NCBI RefSeq assembly: GCF_021147775.1
Contig: NZ_JAGTPK010000016.1
Location: forward strand, 79,480-143,479
Source of the DNA: Pseudomonas californiensis
Lineage (GTDB): Bacteria; Pseudomonadota; Gammaproteobacteria; Pseudomonadales; Pseudomonadaceae
Direction of reading: 5' to 3'
Length of the DNA: 64,000 nucleotides
The position numbers and the translations under genes were made by a program. Below are positions 34,833 to 43,487 of the stretch, in pieces (within the stretch, counting starts at the first letter, position 1; every line of letters starts with the position of its first letter). The notes under the pieces were generated by a model. That model saw only the letters and a list, made by a program, of their open reading frames with translations. It ran no database searches and had not been told where the DNA came from.

Positions 34833-35966
34833 ATGAAAAGCCAAACCGTGCGTCGCTGGTCCATCGTTCATACCTGGAGCAGCCTGATATGCACCCTGTT
34901 CCTGTTGATGTTGGCCATCACTGGCCTGCCATTGATCTTCCACCATGAAATTGACCACCTGTTGGGTGATGCCCCGCACTACCGGGACATGCCCGCTGAC
35001 ACGCCGCACCTGAATCTGGAGCAACTGGCGAAGGCTGCAGAAGCGCATCGTCCCGGTGAGGTGATGCAGTATTTCGGCTGGGATGACGAAGACCCCAATG
35101 GCGTGATGGCCATCACGGCGGCAACGGCCGGAACCGAACCCAACTCGTCCCACACCTTCGCGCTGGATGCGCGTACTGGCGAAGCGCTGGAAATGCCTTC
35201 GGCCAACGGCGGTTTCATGATGGTCATGCTGCGCCTGCACGTGGACATGTATGCCGAATTGCCAGGCAAGCTGCTGTTGGCGTTCATGGGACTGCTGTTT
35301 GTGGTGGCAATTGTTTCCGGCACCGTGCTGTACTCGCCGTTCATGCGCAAGCTCGAATTCGGCACCGTACGGGTCAAAAAATCCACCCGCACACGCTGGC
35401 TCGACCTGCATAACCTGATTGGCGTGGTGACGCTTACCTGGGCGCTGGTGGTTGGGGTAACGGGTGTGATCAGCGCTTGCGCCGATCTCCTGATTGCGTC
35501 GTGGCGCAGCGACACGCTGGCAGCCATGATCGCGCCCTATCGCGACGCACCGCCGCTGACGCAACGCGCACCCGCGACCCGCCTGCTGGAAATCGCCGAA
35601 TCCGCCGCGCCTGGCATGCAGGCCGACTTTATCGCCTTCCCGGGGACGCGTTTTTCCAGCGAGCACCATTACGCCGTATTCCTCAAGGGTAATACCCACC
35701 TGACTGCGCACCTGGCGACGCCGGTGCTCATCGATGCCCGGACTCTGCAAGTCACCGCAGTGGTCGAGCGCCCCTGGTACATGGATGCGCTGGGCATGTC
35801 ACAACCGCTGCATTTCGGTGACTACGGCGGCATGCCGATGAAGATTCTGTGGGCAGCGCTGGATGTGTTGACCATCATCCTGCTCGGCAGCGGTGTGTAT
35901 TTGTGGTGGGTCAGGCGCCGCGCCGCGCGGACGCTGAACGTCGTCCAGACACAGGTGGCGAAATGA
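34833..35966 (+). CDS. PepSY-associated membrane protein (siderophore-iron reductase-like)
   Basis: A 377-residue PepSY_TM protein with about four hydrophobic helices: near residues 8-30, 137-160, 190-212 and 340-362. The start WSIVHTWSSLICTLFLLMLA carries a His within the first helix, and HLDMYAELPGKLL-type motifs (here LHVDMYAELPG) and RWLDLHNLIGVV are typical. Relatives such as FoxB and the FiuB-type proteins help reduce or release iron from siderophores in the inner membrane. It follows fecR by 120 bp and overlaps a tiny membrane protein gene. Confidence 0.82.
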   Translation: MKSQTVRRWSIVHTWSSLICTLFLLMLAITGLPLIFHHEIDHLLGDAPHYRDMPADTPHLNLEQLAKAAEAHRPGEVMQYFGWDDEDPNGVMAITAATAGTEPNSSHTFALDARTGEALEMPSANGGFMMVMLRLHVDMYAELPGKLLLAFMGLLFVVAIVSGTVLYSPFMRKLEFGTVRVKKSTRTRWLDLHNLIGVVTLTWALVVGVTGVISACADLLIASWRSDTLAAMIAPYRDAPPLTQRAPATRLLEIAESAAPGMQADFIAFPGTRFSSEHHYAVFLKGNTHLTAHLATPVLIDARTLQVTAVVERPWYMDALGMSQPLHFGDYGGMPMKILWAALDVLTIILLGSGVYLWWVRRRAARTLNVVQTQVAK

Positions 35967-36142
35967 GCACCAGACCCTCACGTTTCTGGAAGACGTTCGC
36001 CATCCCGTCGGCCATTGCGGCGCTTACGGCGACCGGTCTGTTTGCCGCATTGCTGGGCGACGGCTGGTGGGACACGCTGGCATGGGCAGGCATGGGCATC
36101 GCCGCAGGCTTGAGCGTAAAGGGACTGCTGGCGCGACGTTGA
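35963..36142 (+). CDS. small membrane protein (59 aa) coupled to the PepSY gene
   Basis: A 59-residue protein whose ATG overlaps the PepSY gene stop (ATGA). It has two hydrophobic segments, IPSAIAALTATGLFAALLGD and TLAWAGMGIAAGLSVKGLL, and a basic C-terminus LLARR. I do not recognise a named family; similar short proteins often follow PepSY_TM genes in siderophore loci. Probably part of the same inner-membrane complex, by inference. Confidence 0.72.
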   Translation: MSTRPSRFWKTFAIPSAIAALTATGLFAALLGDGWWDTLAWAGMGIAAGLSVKGLLARR

Positions 36143-36224
36143 TGAGTCCCACTGCCAGCAAGGCAGATTGCGCACCTGCCGTACGCTGACTAGTCTATGG
36201 GCCTGTCTCATTCGAGGATCACCC

Positions 36225-36854
36225 ATGTCAGCGCCCACCATGACGTTGTACTTCAATCCGGCCTCCCCCTTCGCCCGCAAGGTGGTTGTACTGCTGCATG
36301 AAACCGGTCAACTGGAGCGTGTGCAGCTGCAGTCGACCGTGTTGACCCCGATAAGCCCGTCCCTGGAGCTGAATGACGACAACCCGGCAGGCAAGCTCCC
36401 GGCCTTGCGATTGGCCGACGGCAATGTGATCCACGACAGTCGGGTCATTCTCGACTACCTGGACCACCAGCATGTCGGCAGCCCGCTGATCCCTCGCGAA
36501 GGTTCCGCACGCTGGAGACGCCTGACTCTCGCCTCCCTCGCTGACGCACTGCTGGATGCAGCGCTGCTGATCCGCTACGAAACCGTCCTGCGTCCTGCGG
36601 AAAAACACTGGGACCTGTGGCTCGACAACCAACAAAAAAAGATCGAGCGCAGCCTGAGTTATTTCGAGCGGGACGCCATCACTGAACTCAGTTCCTCGTT
36701 CGATGTAGCGTCCATCAGCGTCGCGGCCGCGTTGGGTTATCTCGACTTTCGGCAACCTGACCTGCGCTGGCGCAACACCTATCCGCGCCTGGCCAGTTGG
36801 TATCTGGAAGTCAGCCAGCGGCCTTCGATGCTGGCGACCCAACCGGAGGTCTGA
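36225..36854 (+). CDS. glutathione S-transferase family protein (YibF-like)
   Basis: A 209-residue two-domain GST. The N-terminal thioredoxin-like domain reads MTLYFNPASPFARKVVVLLH, with SPFARKV as the Ser-type catalytic start, then GKLPALRLADG (cis-Pro) and VIHDSRVILDYLD. The helical domain follows. The start follows GAGGATCACCC. YibF-like enzymes are poorly characterised. The last codons lie close to the converging creD remnant. Confidence 0.88.
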   Translation: MSAPTMTLYFNPASPFARKVVVLLHETGQLERVQLQSTVLTPISPSLELNDDNPAGKLPALRLADGNVIHDSRVILDYLDHQHVGSPLIPREGSARWRRLTLASLADALLDAALLIRYETVLRPAEKHWDLWLDNQQKKIERSLSYFERDAITELSSSFDVASISVAAALGYLDFRQPDLRWRNTYPRLASWYLEVSQRPSMLATQPEV

Positions 36855-36976
36855 GCGATGCGCGCCTGCTCATGTTCTGCCGCGGTCTGGTTGCACACGG
36901 CGGCGAAGGGAGCAGGCTGACAACGCTGTCGATCAGGCGCTGCGCCATCAACCGCTCCTCACGGAGCACGGCCCGG

Positions 36977-38342
36977 TCATTCATGAGCCGGCTCCTGAGC
37001 GCGCTCGGCAGGCTTGACCGGGCGGCTTGATGCAAGGCTGTACCAATCCAGCCTGCGGGTCAGAACCATAAACACACTCAACAGACCGAACAACAGCAGC
37101 GCGCCCATCAACAGTGCGTAGTCTTCTGCGCTCAACAGGCCGTACAGCAAGCCATACAGCGCACTCAAGCCTGCGGCAAAACTTATCCCGTGACGCACAC
37201 TGCCCAGCACATGGCTGACGTAAAAGCCGATCAGGCAGACGCAGGCACTGGCCGACACGATGTACGCAACAGCAAAGCCCAGGTGCTCGGACAACGACAG
37301 CAGCATCAGGTAAAACAAGGCCAGCGCAGCACCTACCAACGCGTACTGGACCGGGTGCACCGCCATGTTCTTCAGCACTTCGAACAGGAAGAAGCCTGCA
37401 AAGGTCAGCGCGATAAACAGCAGCGCGTATTTGATCGCCCGATCGCTCTTGAGGTACTGATCCACTGGATCGACGAAACTCACCCCGAAACTGCGACTCT
37501 TGAAGTCTTCGCAGGCCTGCGCTGTCAGGCATCGGCTGAGTGCATCTTCCAGATTGGTAGAAAAGAACGAGGCCTGCCATGCGGCACTGAAGCCCTTATC
37601 GGTGATCTCGCGCTGGGTCGGCAGGTAATTTCGGGGGCGGCCAGTCGGCTGCCAACTGCACGTTGCTGGTCTTGCCGACTGGCGTGATCTCGAACTGCCC
37701 GGTGCCCTGCAGCGTCAGGTCGAATGCAAATTCCAGCGTGGTTTCCTGCCGACTGTCTAACATAGGCAAGTTGGCACTCACCCCTTCACCCAGCCAATCG
37801 AGCCGCGAACCCGGCACAAAGTCCATGGCCTGCCCGTTGAGTTGCAGTTTCAGCGCGTTCTCGATGCCGCGAATATCGCTGATGCCCAACGACAGAAACG
37901 GCTTGTCGAACTGGTAATCGGCAAAGTCATCGGTCACGCCCAATTGTTCGGGCAGCACGAAGTGACCGCTGACGTGATTTTCAGCGTGATACAGCCGCGC
38001 TTCGTAGATACCCCGCGAGCGCCGCTCGGTCTGCACCTTGCCATCAAGCTCGAAACGCTCCGGCAGAAAATACAGATACCCCCGTTGCTCAGCAGTCTCC
38101 AGATAGCGCTCATTGGTCTGCGCGTTGGTTTTCCAGAGGCGCACATTCTTGCGATACGGCACAACGAGGATCGGCCCGGTCAGGCGTTGACTGAAGCTGG
38201 AACTGCGGGCGATATCGTCAAGTACCCCGTCACGCTGCAACTGCCGATCCGTGATCAGGCTGCCGATCATCAACAATGGAATCAGCAACAGAATAATCAG
38301 CAACGCAATGGTGCCCAGTTTTACAGCCAGATTTCGGTTCAT
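36977..38342 (-). pseudogene. creD: creD, inner-membrane protein, frame-disrupted
   Basis: CreD is an inner-membrane protein of about 450 residues under CreBC control. Here two reading frames cover it. The 5' part opens MNRNLAVKLGTIALLIILLL and runs through VQLAADW. The 3' part resumes as NYLPTQREITDKGFSAAWQA and continues through four hydrophobic helices to EPAHE. The frame changes between about 37624 and 37641, where three or so codons expected after DWP also appear missing. The disrupted protein would lack its transmembrane C-terminal half. A sequencing error cannot be excluded. creD is separated from creC by an Rhs-type gene. Confidence 0.82.
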
Positions 38343-38457
38343 GGGGCTCTCCCTGTTTTTCGATGGAGAGAGTCTGGAATGGGCATGTGTAGGCAGGATG
38401 GGCGTTGTGTGGTAGGTGCTTGAGCACGAGTCATGCCTGGCGGCAGGCGTGACGCTA

Positions 38458-38478
38458 CCTGATGGTTCTACTAGCTGG
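38458..38478 (+). repeat. conserved leader block upstream of mini-Rhs gene 1
   Basis: A 21-bp block reading CCTGATGGTTCTACTAGCTG plus G, 61 bp before the start codon. It matches 17 of 21 bases of the block before mini-Rhs gene 3 at 45486-45506, at nearly the same distance. Probably a shared promoter or leader. Confidence 0.6.
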
Positions 38479-38539
38479 AGGACCTGAGCAGACTCACACA
38501 GACTAGGACCAATGACCGCTCAGAATCGAGAAAAAGTCC

Positions 38540-39616
38540 ATGGCATGCGGATTGTCTGTTTTGCAGTGTCGTTATCAATACGACGCATTGGATCGCCTGG
38601 CCAGAAACGCTCGCGACGGGCAGGCCGGCATGGGGGTTTTCTATCAGAGAAATCGCTTGGCTACGCAGATTCAAGGGAATGCGGGTTATACGCTGTTCCA
38701 GACGCACAGGCTGGTACTGGCCCAACAAAACCAGATCGACGACAGCGTCGATTGCGTATCCCTTTTGATCGACCAGCAGGGTTCGATCATTGCAATGCCT
38801 GAGCAATCGTTCACCTATACACCCTACGGCGTGCGTCATCCAGTGGCCGACTCGATGAACCTGCCCGGCTTCAATGGCGAACGGGCGGACCCAGTGACCG
38901 GGCATTACCCGATGGGCAATGGTTATCGGTCATTCAATCCGGTGTTGATGAGGTTCAACAGCCCGGATAGCTTGAGCCCATTTGGTCAAGGAGGATTGAA
39001 TGCTTACGCGTACTGCCTGGGAGATCCGGTCAATCGCAATGATCCGACGGGGCATGTGCCAGTCCTGAATGGAATTCAGGGGGCTGTTTCACGATTATTT
39101 GGTGCCTTGCGTAAAGCCCCTCAACGCGCTCGACAGGTAATCTTCGGCCCCAAAAAACTACGCTTATCCAATCACAGAGATCTATCGGGCGTTGCTCTTT
39201 ACGACCGGATCAAGACAAATGGCAAGAAGGAATTACTCATTAATGCCCACGGCGCTCGCCCTTCGAACAGCGACGGTTCGTTCATCTATCTGGACAAAAA
39301 GCCGATAGCTGCCGACGCGTTTTATAACGAACTCAGACGCAGTAATGTGGCGTTGGAAAAATATGAGAGCATTCGAACCGTTGTCTGTTACTCAGGCGAT
39401 GGCAAAGTTCCATTCGGGGAAACCCTATCTTCCATTACAGGTTTACCCGTCAAAAGTTACAAAGGCGGAGTCACTGCATCCTTCGTTAGGGACAATAGTA
39501 CTGTGCGGGGGCTAAGACCCTCATATATTGAAAAAACCGATCCTTATGAGAAAGGCACTGAGAGCAGCAGAAAATTTACCTATGAGCCTGTCTGGTATGG
39601 ACGTCCAGACAGATAA
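38540..39616 (+). CDS. mini-Rhs/TccC-core protein with C-terminal putative His-Cys domain (copy 1)
   Basis: A 358-residue Rhs-core protein lacking the long YD-repeat cage. Residues 1-172 form the core: RYQYDALDRL, TYTPYGVRHP, GHYPMGNGYRSFNPVLMRFN, SPDSLSPFG and GDPVNRNDPTGH. In large Rhs/TccC proteins the two Asp (here 162 and 168) belong to the autoproteolysis site that frees the C-terminal toxin. The tail (about residues 200-358) contains INAHG with His237 and VVCYSG with Cys283, then ITGLPVKSYKG and FTYEPVW. The tail's function is not known; a cysteine protease is a hypothesis. No signal peptide or immunity gene is seen. Inserted between creC and creD. Confidence 0.85.
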   Translation: MACGLSVLQCRYQYDALDRLARNARDGQAGMGVFYQRNRLATQIQGNAGYTLFQTHRLVLAQQNQIDDSVDCVSLLIDQQGSIIAMPEQSFTYTPYGVRHPVADSMNLPGFNGERADPVTGHYPMGNGYRSFNPVLMRFNSPDSLSPFGQGGLNAYAYCLGDPVNRNDPTGHVPVLNGIQGAVSRLFGALRKAPQRARQVIFGPKKLRLSNHRDLSGVALYDRIKTNGKKELLINAHGARPSNSDGSFIYLDKKPIAADAFYNELRRSNVALEKYESIRTVVCYSGDGKVPFGETLSSITGLPVKSYKGGVTASFVRDNSTVRGLRPSYIEKTDPYEKGTESSRKFTYEPVWYGRPDR

Positions 39617-39656
39617 ACTAACGGAGGCAACTAACCACATCGCACACTGAAAAACC

Positions 39657-41084
39657 TTACCCTATGGCGGACAAAGTCACCCTCACCTCGACCCCTCCCT
39701 CGACATTCCCGATGTGCATTTCTCCGGCATGCAACTGCACGACTTCTTCCACGAAATTCAGGCCGAGCCCGGTGCTTTTCCGACCGCTGTCAGGACGTGG
39801 CAGGGAGTAGAAGCGCTCGCTCAGGCGTGGCAAGGCGTAGTCGGGAATCGGGGCGGCGTCGTTGTAGAGCGTGAAGCGGATCCGCTCACCCTCAGGCTTG
39901 GCCGTCAGACCAAGCCTGCCATCGACAGGAGTGAAGTCCAGTGCGTTATCGATCAGGTTCGCCAGCGCCTGACTCAGCAGAAAGCGTTCGCCCAGCAGTT
40001 GCAGACCGGGATCAATATGAATATCGATGCGTAAACCCTGCCGCTCGATGCGGGTAGTTCTGGCGGCCAACAGTTCATCGATCAGCTCCGCCAGCGCAAT
40101 GGGAACCCGTTCTTCCAGGCCCTGGCGTTGCTCGACCATCGCCAGGTTGAGCAGACGTTCAATCAGGTGCTGCAAACGGGCGCTCTCGCCCTCGATATTG
40201 CTGACGAAACGCTGTCGCTGTTCGTGGGGCATCTCATCCTGCAATAGCTCGGCAGCGCCGCGAATGGCCGCCAGCGGGCTTTTCAGTTCGTGGGTCAGTG
40301 TATGCACGTAGCGTTCGACATAGGCTTTACCTTCAAGCTGCGTGCGCATGTGCTCGACCGCCGCAGACAGTTGCTCAAGCTCGCCACCTCGATAATGCGG
40401 CAGTTCGGCGCGGCGTCCTTCGCTGACCGCTTGGGCGTAGCCGGTCAGACGTCGCAAGGCCGAACCCAGCCACCACGAGAACAGCCCGCCCAGCAACAGG
40501 CCCAATACCGTCAGGCCTCCGCCGTACCAGAGCAATCGGCGCTCGGCACGATCAACATAGGGTTGCAACGAGCTGTTGGGTTTGGCGACAGTCACCACGC
40601 CAATGATCCTGCCATTGTCACGAATCGGCGCGCCCACGTGCATGACCGATGAATTCGGGTCGTCAGGGTCGCTGCGAGTCGAGCGCGCCCCGTATTCGCC
40701 ATGCAATGTGAGGTAGACGTCGTTCCATTTCGAGTAATCCTGACCCACTGCCTGACCGGTGGAATCGAGCAATACGATGCCGTTCGCGTCTGTCACATAG
40801 ATGCGGTTGTTGACCTGGCTTTTGGTCAGGCCCCAGATGGTAGCGCGAGGCTCTCGCATGCCGTAGGCCTTGAGCGCATCCGGCAGAGCACCCTGGTTCA
40901 ACGTACCTTGGCGCACCTGATCACGCAGAATCTCGGCCAGCAGATTGGCGGTGTCGACCAGGGTTTCTTCGGTGGACTGACGTACGCCTGGGCGAACTTC
41001 CTTCATCACCGTGCTGAGCACGAAGTAACCCGTCAACGCGATGAACACCGCGTAGACCAGAAAGATCCGGATGCTCAGCGGCAT
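39657..41084 (-). CDS. creC: sensor histidine kinase CreC
   Basis: A 475-residue two-component sensor. Two membrane helices flank a periplasmic region: one near residues 5-25 and another about 180-205 (LLWYGGGLTVLGLLLGGLFS). A HAMP domain follows, then HTLTHELKSPLAAIRGA with the phospho-accepting His, and an ATPase domain (ANLIDNALDFTP N-box, GLGLNFVEEVV G-box). CreC senses carbon/growth conditions and, in pseudomonads, affects beta-lactam responses. It overlaps creB. The stop is 40 bp from the converging mini-Rhs gene. Confidence 0.93.
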   Translation of the reverse strand: MPLSIRIFLVYAVFIALTGYFVLSTVMKEVRPGVRQSTEETLVDTANLLAEILRDQVRQGTLNQGALPDALKAYGMREPRATIWGLTKSQVNNRIYVTDANGIVLLDSTGQAVGQDYSKWNDVYLTLHGEYGARSTRSDPDDPNSSVMHVGAPIRDNGRIIGVVTVAKPNSSLQPYVDRAERRLLWYGGGLTVLGLLLGGLFSWWLGSALRRLTGYAQAVSEGRRAELPHYRGGELEQLSAAVEHMRTQLEGKAYVERYVHTLTHELKSPLAAIRGAAELLQDEMPHEQRQRFVSNIEGESARLQHLIERLLNLAMVEQRQGLEERVPIALAELIDELLAARTTRIERQGLRIDIHIDPGLQLLGERFLLSQALANLIDNALDFTPVDGRLGLTAKPEGERIRFTLYNDAAPIPDYALPRLSERFYSLPRPDSGRKSTGLGLNFVEEVVQLHAGEMHIGNVEGGVEVRVTLSAIG

Positions 41085-41764
41085 CAGCTGTGGCCCGGAC
41101 TGAAACTGTAACCCAGCCCGCGATGGGTCTGGATAGGCTCGGCATCGGCCGCCACGACACGCAGCTTGGCACGCACGCTCTTGATATGGCTGTCGATGCT
41201 GCGCTCATAACCGGCATCTGCCGCCACGCCCATCGCATCGAGCAACTGCTCGCGGCTGAACACCCGCTCGGGCTGAGACAGCAGGCATTGCAGCAGCCGG
41301 AATTCGTGACGGGTCAGGCTCAAGGGTTGGGCGCGATAGCTGATCTGAAAACGCTCAAGATCGACCGTGAATGGCTGGTTTTCCGAGACAGGTGCAGTAC
41401 GCGGCTGCATACGCTTGAGAATCGCCCGGACTCGCGCCGCCACTTCTCGCGGGCTGAACGGTTTGACGACATAGTCATCAGCCCCGATCTCCAGCCCTAC
41501 GACCCGGTCGATTTCGCCATCACGTGCACTCAGGAACATGACAGGCACTTCGCTGAAGCGCCGCAGTTGCTTGCACGTCTCGAAACCGGTGATGTCCGGC
41601 AGACCGATGTCCAGAATGATCAGGTCGGCAGGCGATACCCGCTGATGGTTGACGGCATCCTGCCCCAGGCTGAGCCATGACGTAGTGAAGCCCTCGCTTT
41701 GCAGCGCATAGACCAGCGTATCGGCAATCGCGGCTTCGTCTTCGACAATCAGAATGTGTGGCAT
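41084..41764 (-). CDS. creB: two-component response regulator CreB
   Basis: OmpR-family regulator of 226 residues. Receiver: HILIVEDEAAIADTL, phospho-Asp in LIILDIGLPD, Lys in VVKPFSPRE. Winged-helix output domain: SLTRHEFRLLQCLLSQPERV with VRAKL-type recognition helix (SIDSHIKSVRAKL). The start at MPHILIVED fits the family; the upstream ATG is not needed. Its stop shares bases with the creC start (TGATG). It normally activates creD, which is broken here. Confidence 0.92.
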   Translation of the reverse strand: MPHILIVEDEAAIADTLVYALQSEGFTTSWLSLGQDAVNHQRVSPADLIILDIGLPDITGFETCKQLRRFSEVPVMFLSARDGEIDRVVGLEIGADDYVVKPFSPREVAARVRAILKRMQPRTAPVSENQPFTVDLERFQISYRAQPLSLTRHEFRLLQCLLSQPERVFSREQLLDAMGVAADAGYERSIDSHIKSVRAKLRVVAADAEPIQTHRGLGYSFSPGHS

Positions 41765-41823
41765 GGCATCCGAGCGCTTGGTCAAAGAGCGAAACGTTGC
41801 GCGTTTTCAGTCCTCGGCGTCAA

Positions 41824-42324
41824 TCAGCAATCCGGTTTGTCAGCGGTGTAACGGCGCGCCGGGTTGACGGCGGCATCGAACTCACGCAACGCCTTGGCCC
41901 CGATCAGCAGCGGATAGTTGAAATGGCTGCGATCCACAAGGTTCACTTCGACGGTGCGCTTCTTGTCGCCCAGGCACAGCTCCAGGTCCACCACCGGACG
42001 CTTTACCGGATCAATGACTTCATCATCGTCTTCGCCATCGGAACGGCCTTTGATCTTGCTGATCCGCGACACCTTGTGTTCGTAAACCTTGTTGTCGGCG
42101 TCCTTGGTTGCCAGGCGGAAGCGTACCCAGTCGTCTCCGTCACGCTTGAACAGCTCAATGTCCTTGGCAGACAGCGACGCCGTGAGCGCACCGGTGTCCA
42201 TCTTGGCCTTGAAGGTCTGGCCCAGTTCCGCAACCTTGATGTTTTCATAACGGCCATACAGCGTCGGTTCAGCGGCCATGACAGGCAACGCCAGCAGAGA
42301 CAACAGCGCCAGGATCGGTTTCAC
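41824..42324 (-). CDS. retropepsin-like zinc/aspartic protease family protein, exported
   Basis: A 166-residue protein of the family once named ATP-dependent zinc proteases, now seen as retropepsin-like. A signal peptide is clear (MKPILALLSLLALPVMA). The catalytic-type motif is AKMDTGALTASL with Asp-Thr-Gly. A second conserved segment is YPLLIGAKALREFDAAVNP. Homologues in the cytoplasm process RimK-system partners; this one appears periplasmic. It lies just upstream of creB, as in other pseudomonads. Confidence 0.83.
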   Translation of the reverse strand: MKPILALLSLLALPVMAAEPTLYGRYENIKVAELGQTFKAKMDTGALTASLSAKDIELFKRDGDDWVRFRLATKDADNKVYEHKVSRISKIKGRSDGEDDDEVIDPVKRPVVDLELCLGDKKRTVEVNLVDRSHFNYPLLIGAKALREFDAAVNPARRYTADKPDC

Positions 42325-42519
42325 GTGTGGGGTTCCTCACAAGGGGCAGCGCCTGGGTTGACGCCGGTTTTTTAGACAACGAAGCTGCAGTTGGTTCGCC
42401 AGCCTCAACGTCGGGCCAGCATAATTACCGCTAAGTGAAACATTTGTAAGCACCTGTGTAATTGGCGTAAAACGCGATGATCTTTATTATTGGTCGCCCT
42501 GAACCGTCAAGAGTCTTTT

Positions 42520-43413
42520 ATGCGCCGTGTGCTCACCGGCTGTTTTGTAGCCCTGCTCCTGCTGATCAACACCCTGGTGCTGATAGGCCCCCTGCTGATT
42601 TTTGCCTTGCTCAAACTGCTGTTTCGAGGCCGGATGCGCGATCGCTGCTCGCGAGCGGTCATGTGGATTGCGGAAACCTGGGCGGAAATCGACAAGCTCA
42701 TTTTTGCGTCATGCATACCTACGCAATGGGACATTCGTGGCGACGAGGGCCTGCGCGGCGACACCTCGTATCTGGTGATCAGCAACCATCAAACGTGGGT
42801 CGATATTCCAGCGCTGATCCAGGCGCTCAATCGCCGTACACCGTTCTTCAAGTTCTTCCTGAAAAAGGAATTGATCTGGGTGCCGCTGCTGGGCCTCGCC
42901 TGGTGGGCGCTGGACTACCCGTTCATGAAGCGCTACACAAAAGCGTTTCTGGCCAAAAATCCTGAACTCAAAGGCAAGGACCTGGAGATCACCAAGGCCG
43001 CCTGCGAACTGTTCAAACGTCAGCCGGTGACCATCGTCAACTATCTGGAAGGCACACGTTTCACCCCTGCCAAGCATGCGGCACAGACCTCGCCCTACAT
43101 CAGCCTGCTCAAGCCCAAGGCAGGCGGTGTTGCGTTCGTGCTCGCTGCGATGGGCGAACAGCTGGACGCGATTCTGGATGTGACAGTCGTGTACCCCGGC
43201 TCCGCTATTCCAGGTTTCTGGGACATGCTTTGTGGGCGCGTGCCGAAAGTGATCGTCGATATCAGGACGCGCCCCATGGACCCGGCGTTATGGCAGGGGG
43301 ACTACGAGAACGATCCTGTGTTTCGCGAGAAAATCCAGGGCTGGGTCAACCAATTGTGGATCGAGAAGGATGCACGGATTGCGGCGTTGAGGCTTGAGGC
43401 CGCGCAGCGCTGA
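42520..43413 (+). CDS. membrane acyltransferase, YihG type
   Basis: A 297-residue PlsC-like acyltransferase. An N-terminal membrane helix, VALLLLINTLVLIGPLLIFA, is followed by the NHQTWVD motif (NHx4D, catalytic His and Asp) and EGTRF for substrate binding. It resembles E. coli YihG, a lysophosphatidic-acid acyltransferase that shapes membrane phospholipids. The ATG at 42520 follows CAAGAG. The leader of mini-Rhs gene 2 begins at its stop. Confidence 0.87.
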   Translation: MRRVLTGCFVALLLLINTLVLIGPLLIFALLKLLFRGRMRDRCSRAVMWIAETWAEIDKLIFASCIPTQWDIRGDEGLRGDTSYLVISNHQTWVDIPALIQALNRRTPFFKFFLKKELIWVPLLGLAWWALDYPFMKRYTKAFLAKNPELKGKDLEITKAACELFKRQPVTIVNYLEGTRFTPAKHAAQTSPYISLLKPKAGGVAFVLAAMGEQLDAILDVTVVYPGSAIPGFWDMLCGRVPKVIVDIRTRPMDPALWQGDYENDPVFREKIQGWVNQLWIEKDARIAALRLEAAQR

Positions 43414-43487
43414 CTAGCAGTTTCGACAGGTAGACGGCTTTTCGCGGGCGATTGAGACTGATCCCATCAGGACAGGAGAGCTCGACC

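Noticed and set aside
36811..36984. Small minus-strand ORF starting MNDRAVLREERLMAQ that overlaps the creD stop (ATGAATGA)
   Set aside because: The overlap suggests coupling, but it runs into the 3' end of the glutathione transferase gene, matches no family and follows a broken creD. Too weak to call.
36797..37030. Plus-strand ORF after the glutathione transferase
   Set aside because: Overlaps the GST end and the creD remnant; no ribosome site or homology.
38540..39616. Fragment of a full-length Rhs gene broken by the window or by decay
   Set aside because: All three copies have their own start, ribosome site and equal core length, and no YD-repeat sequence lies upstream.
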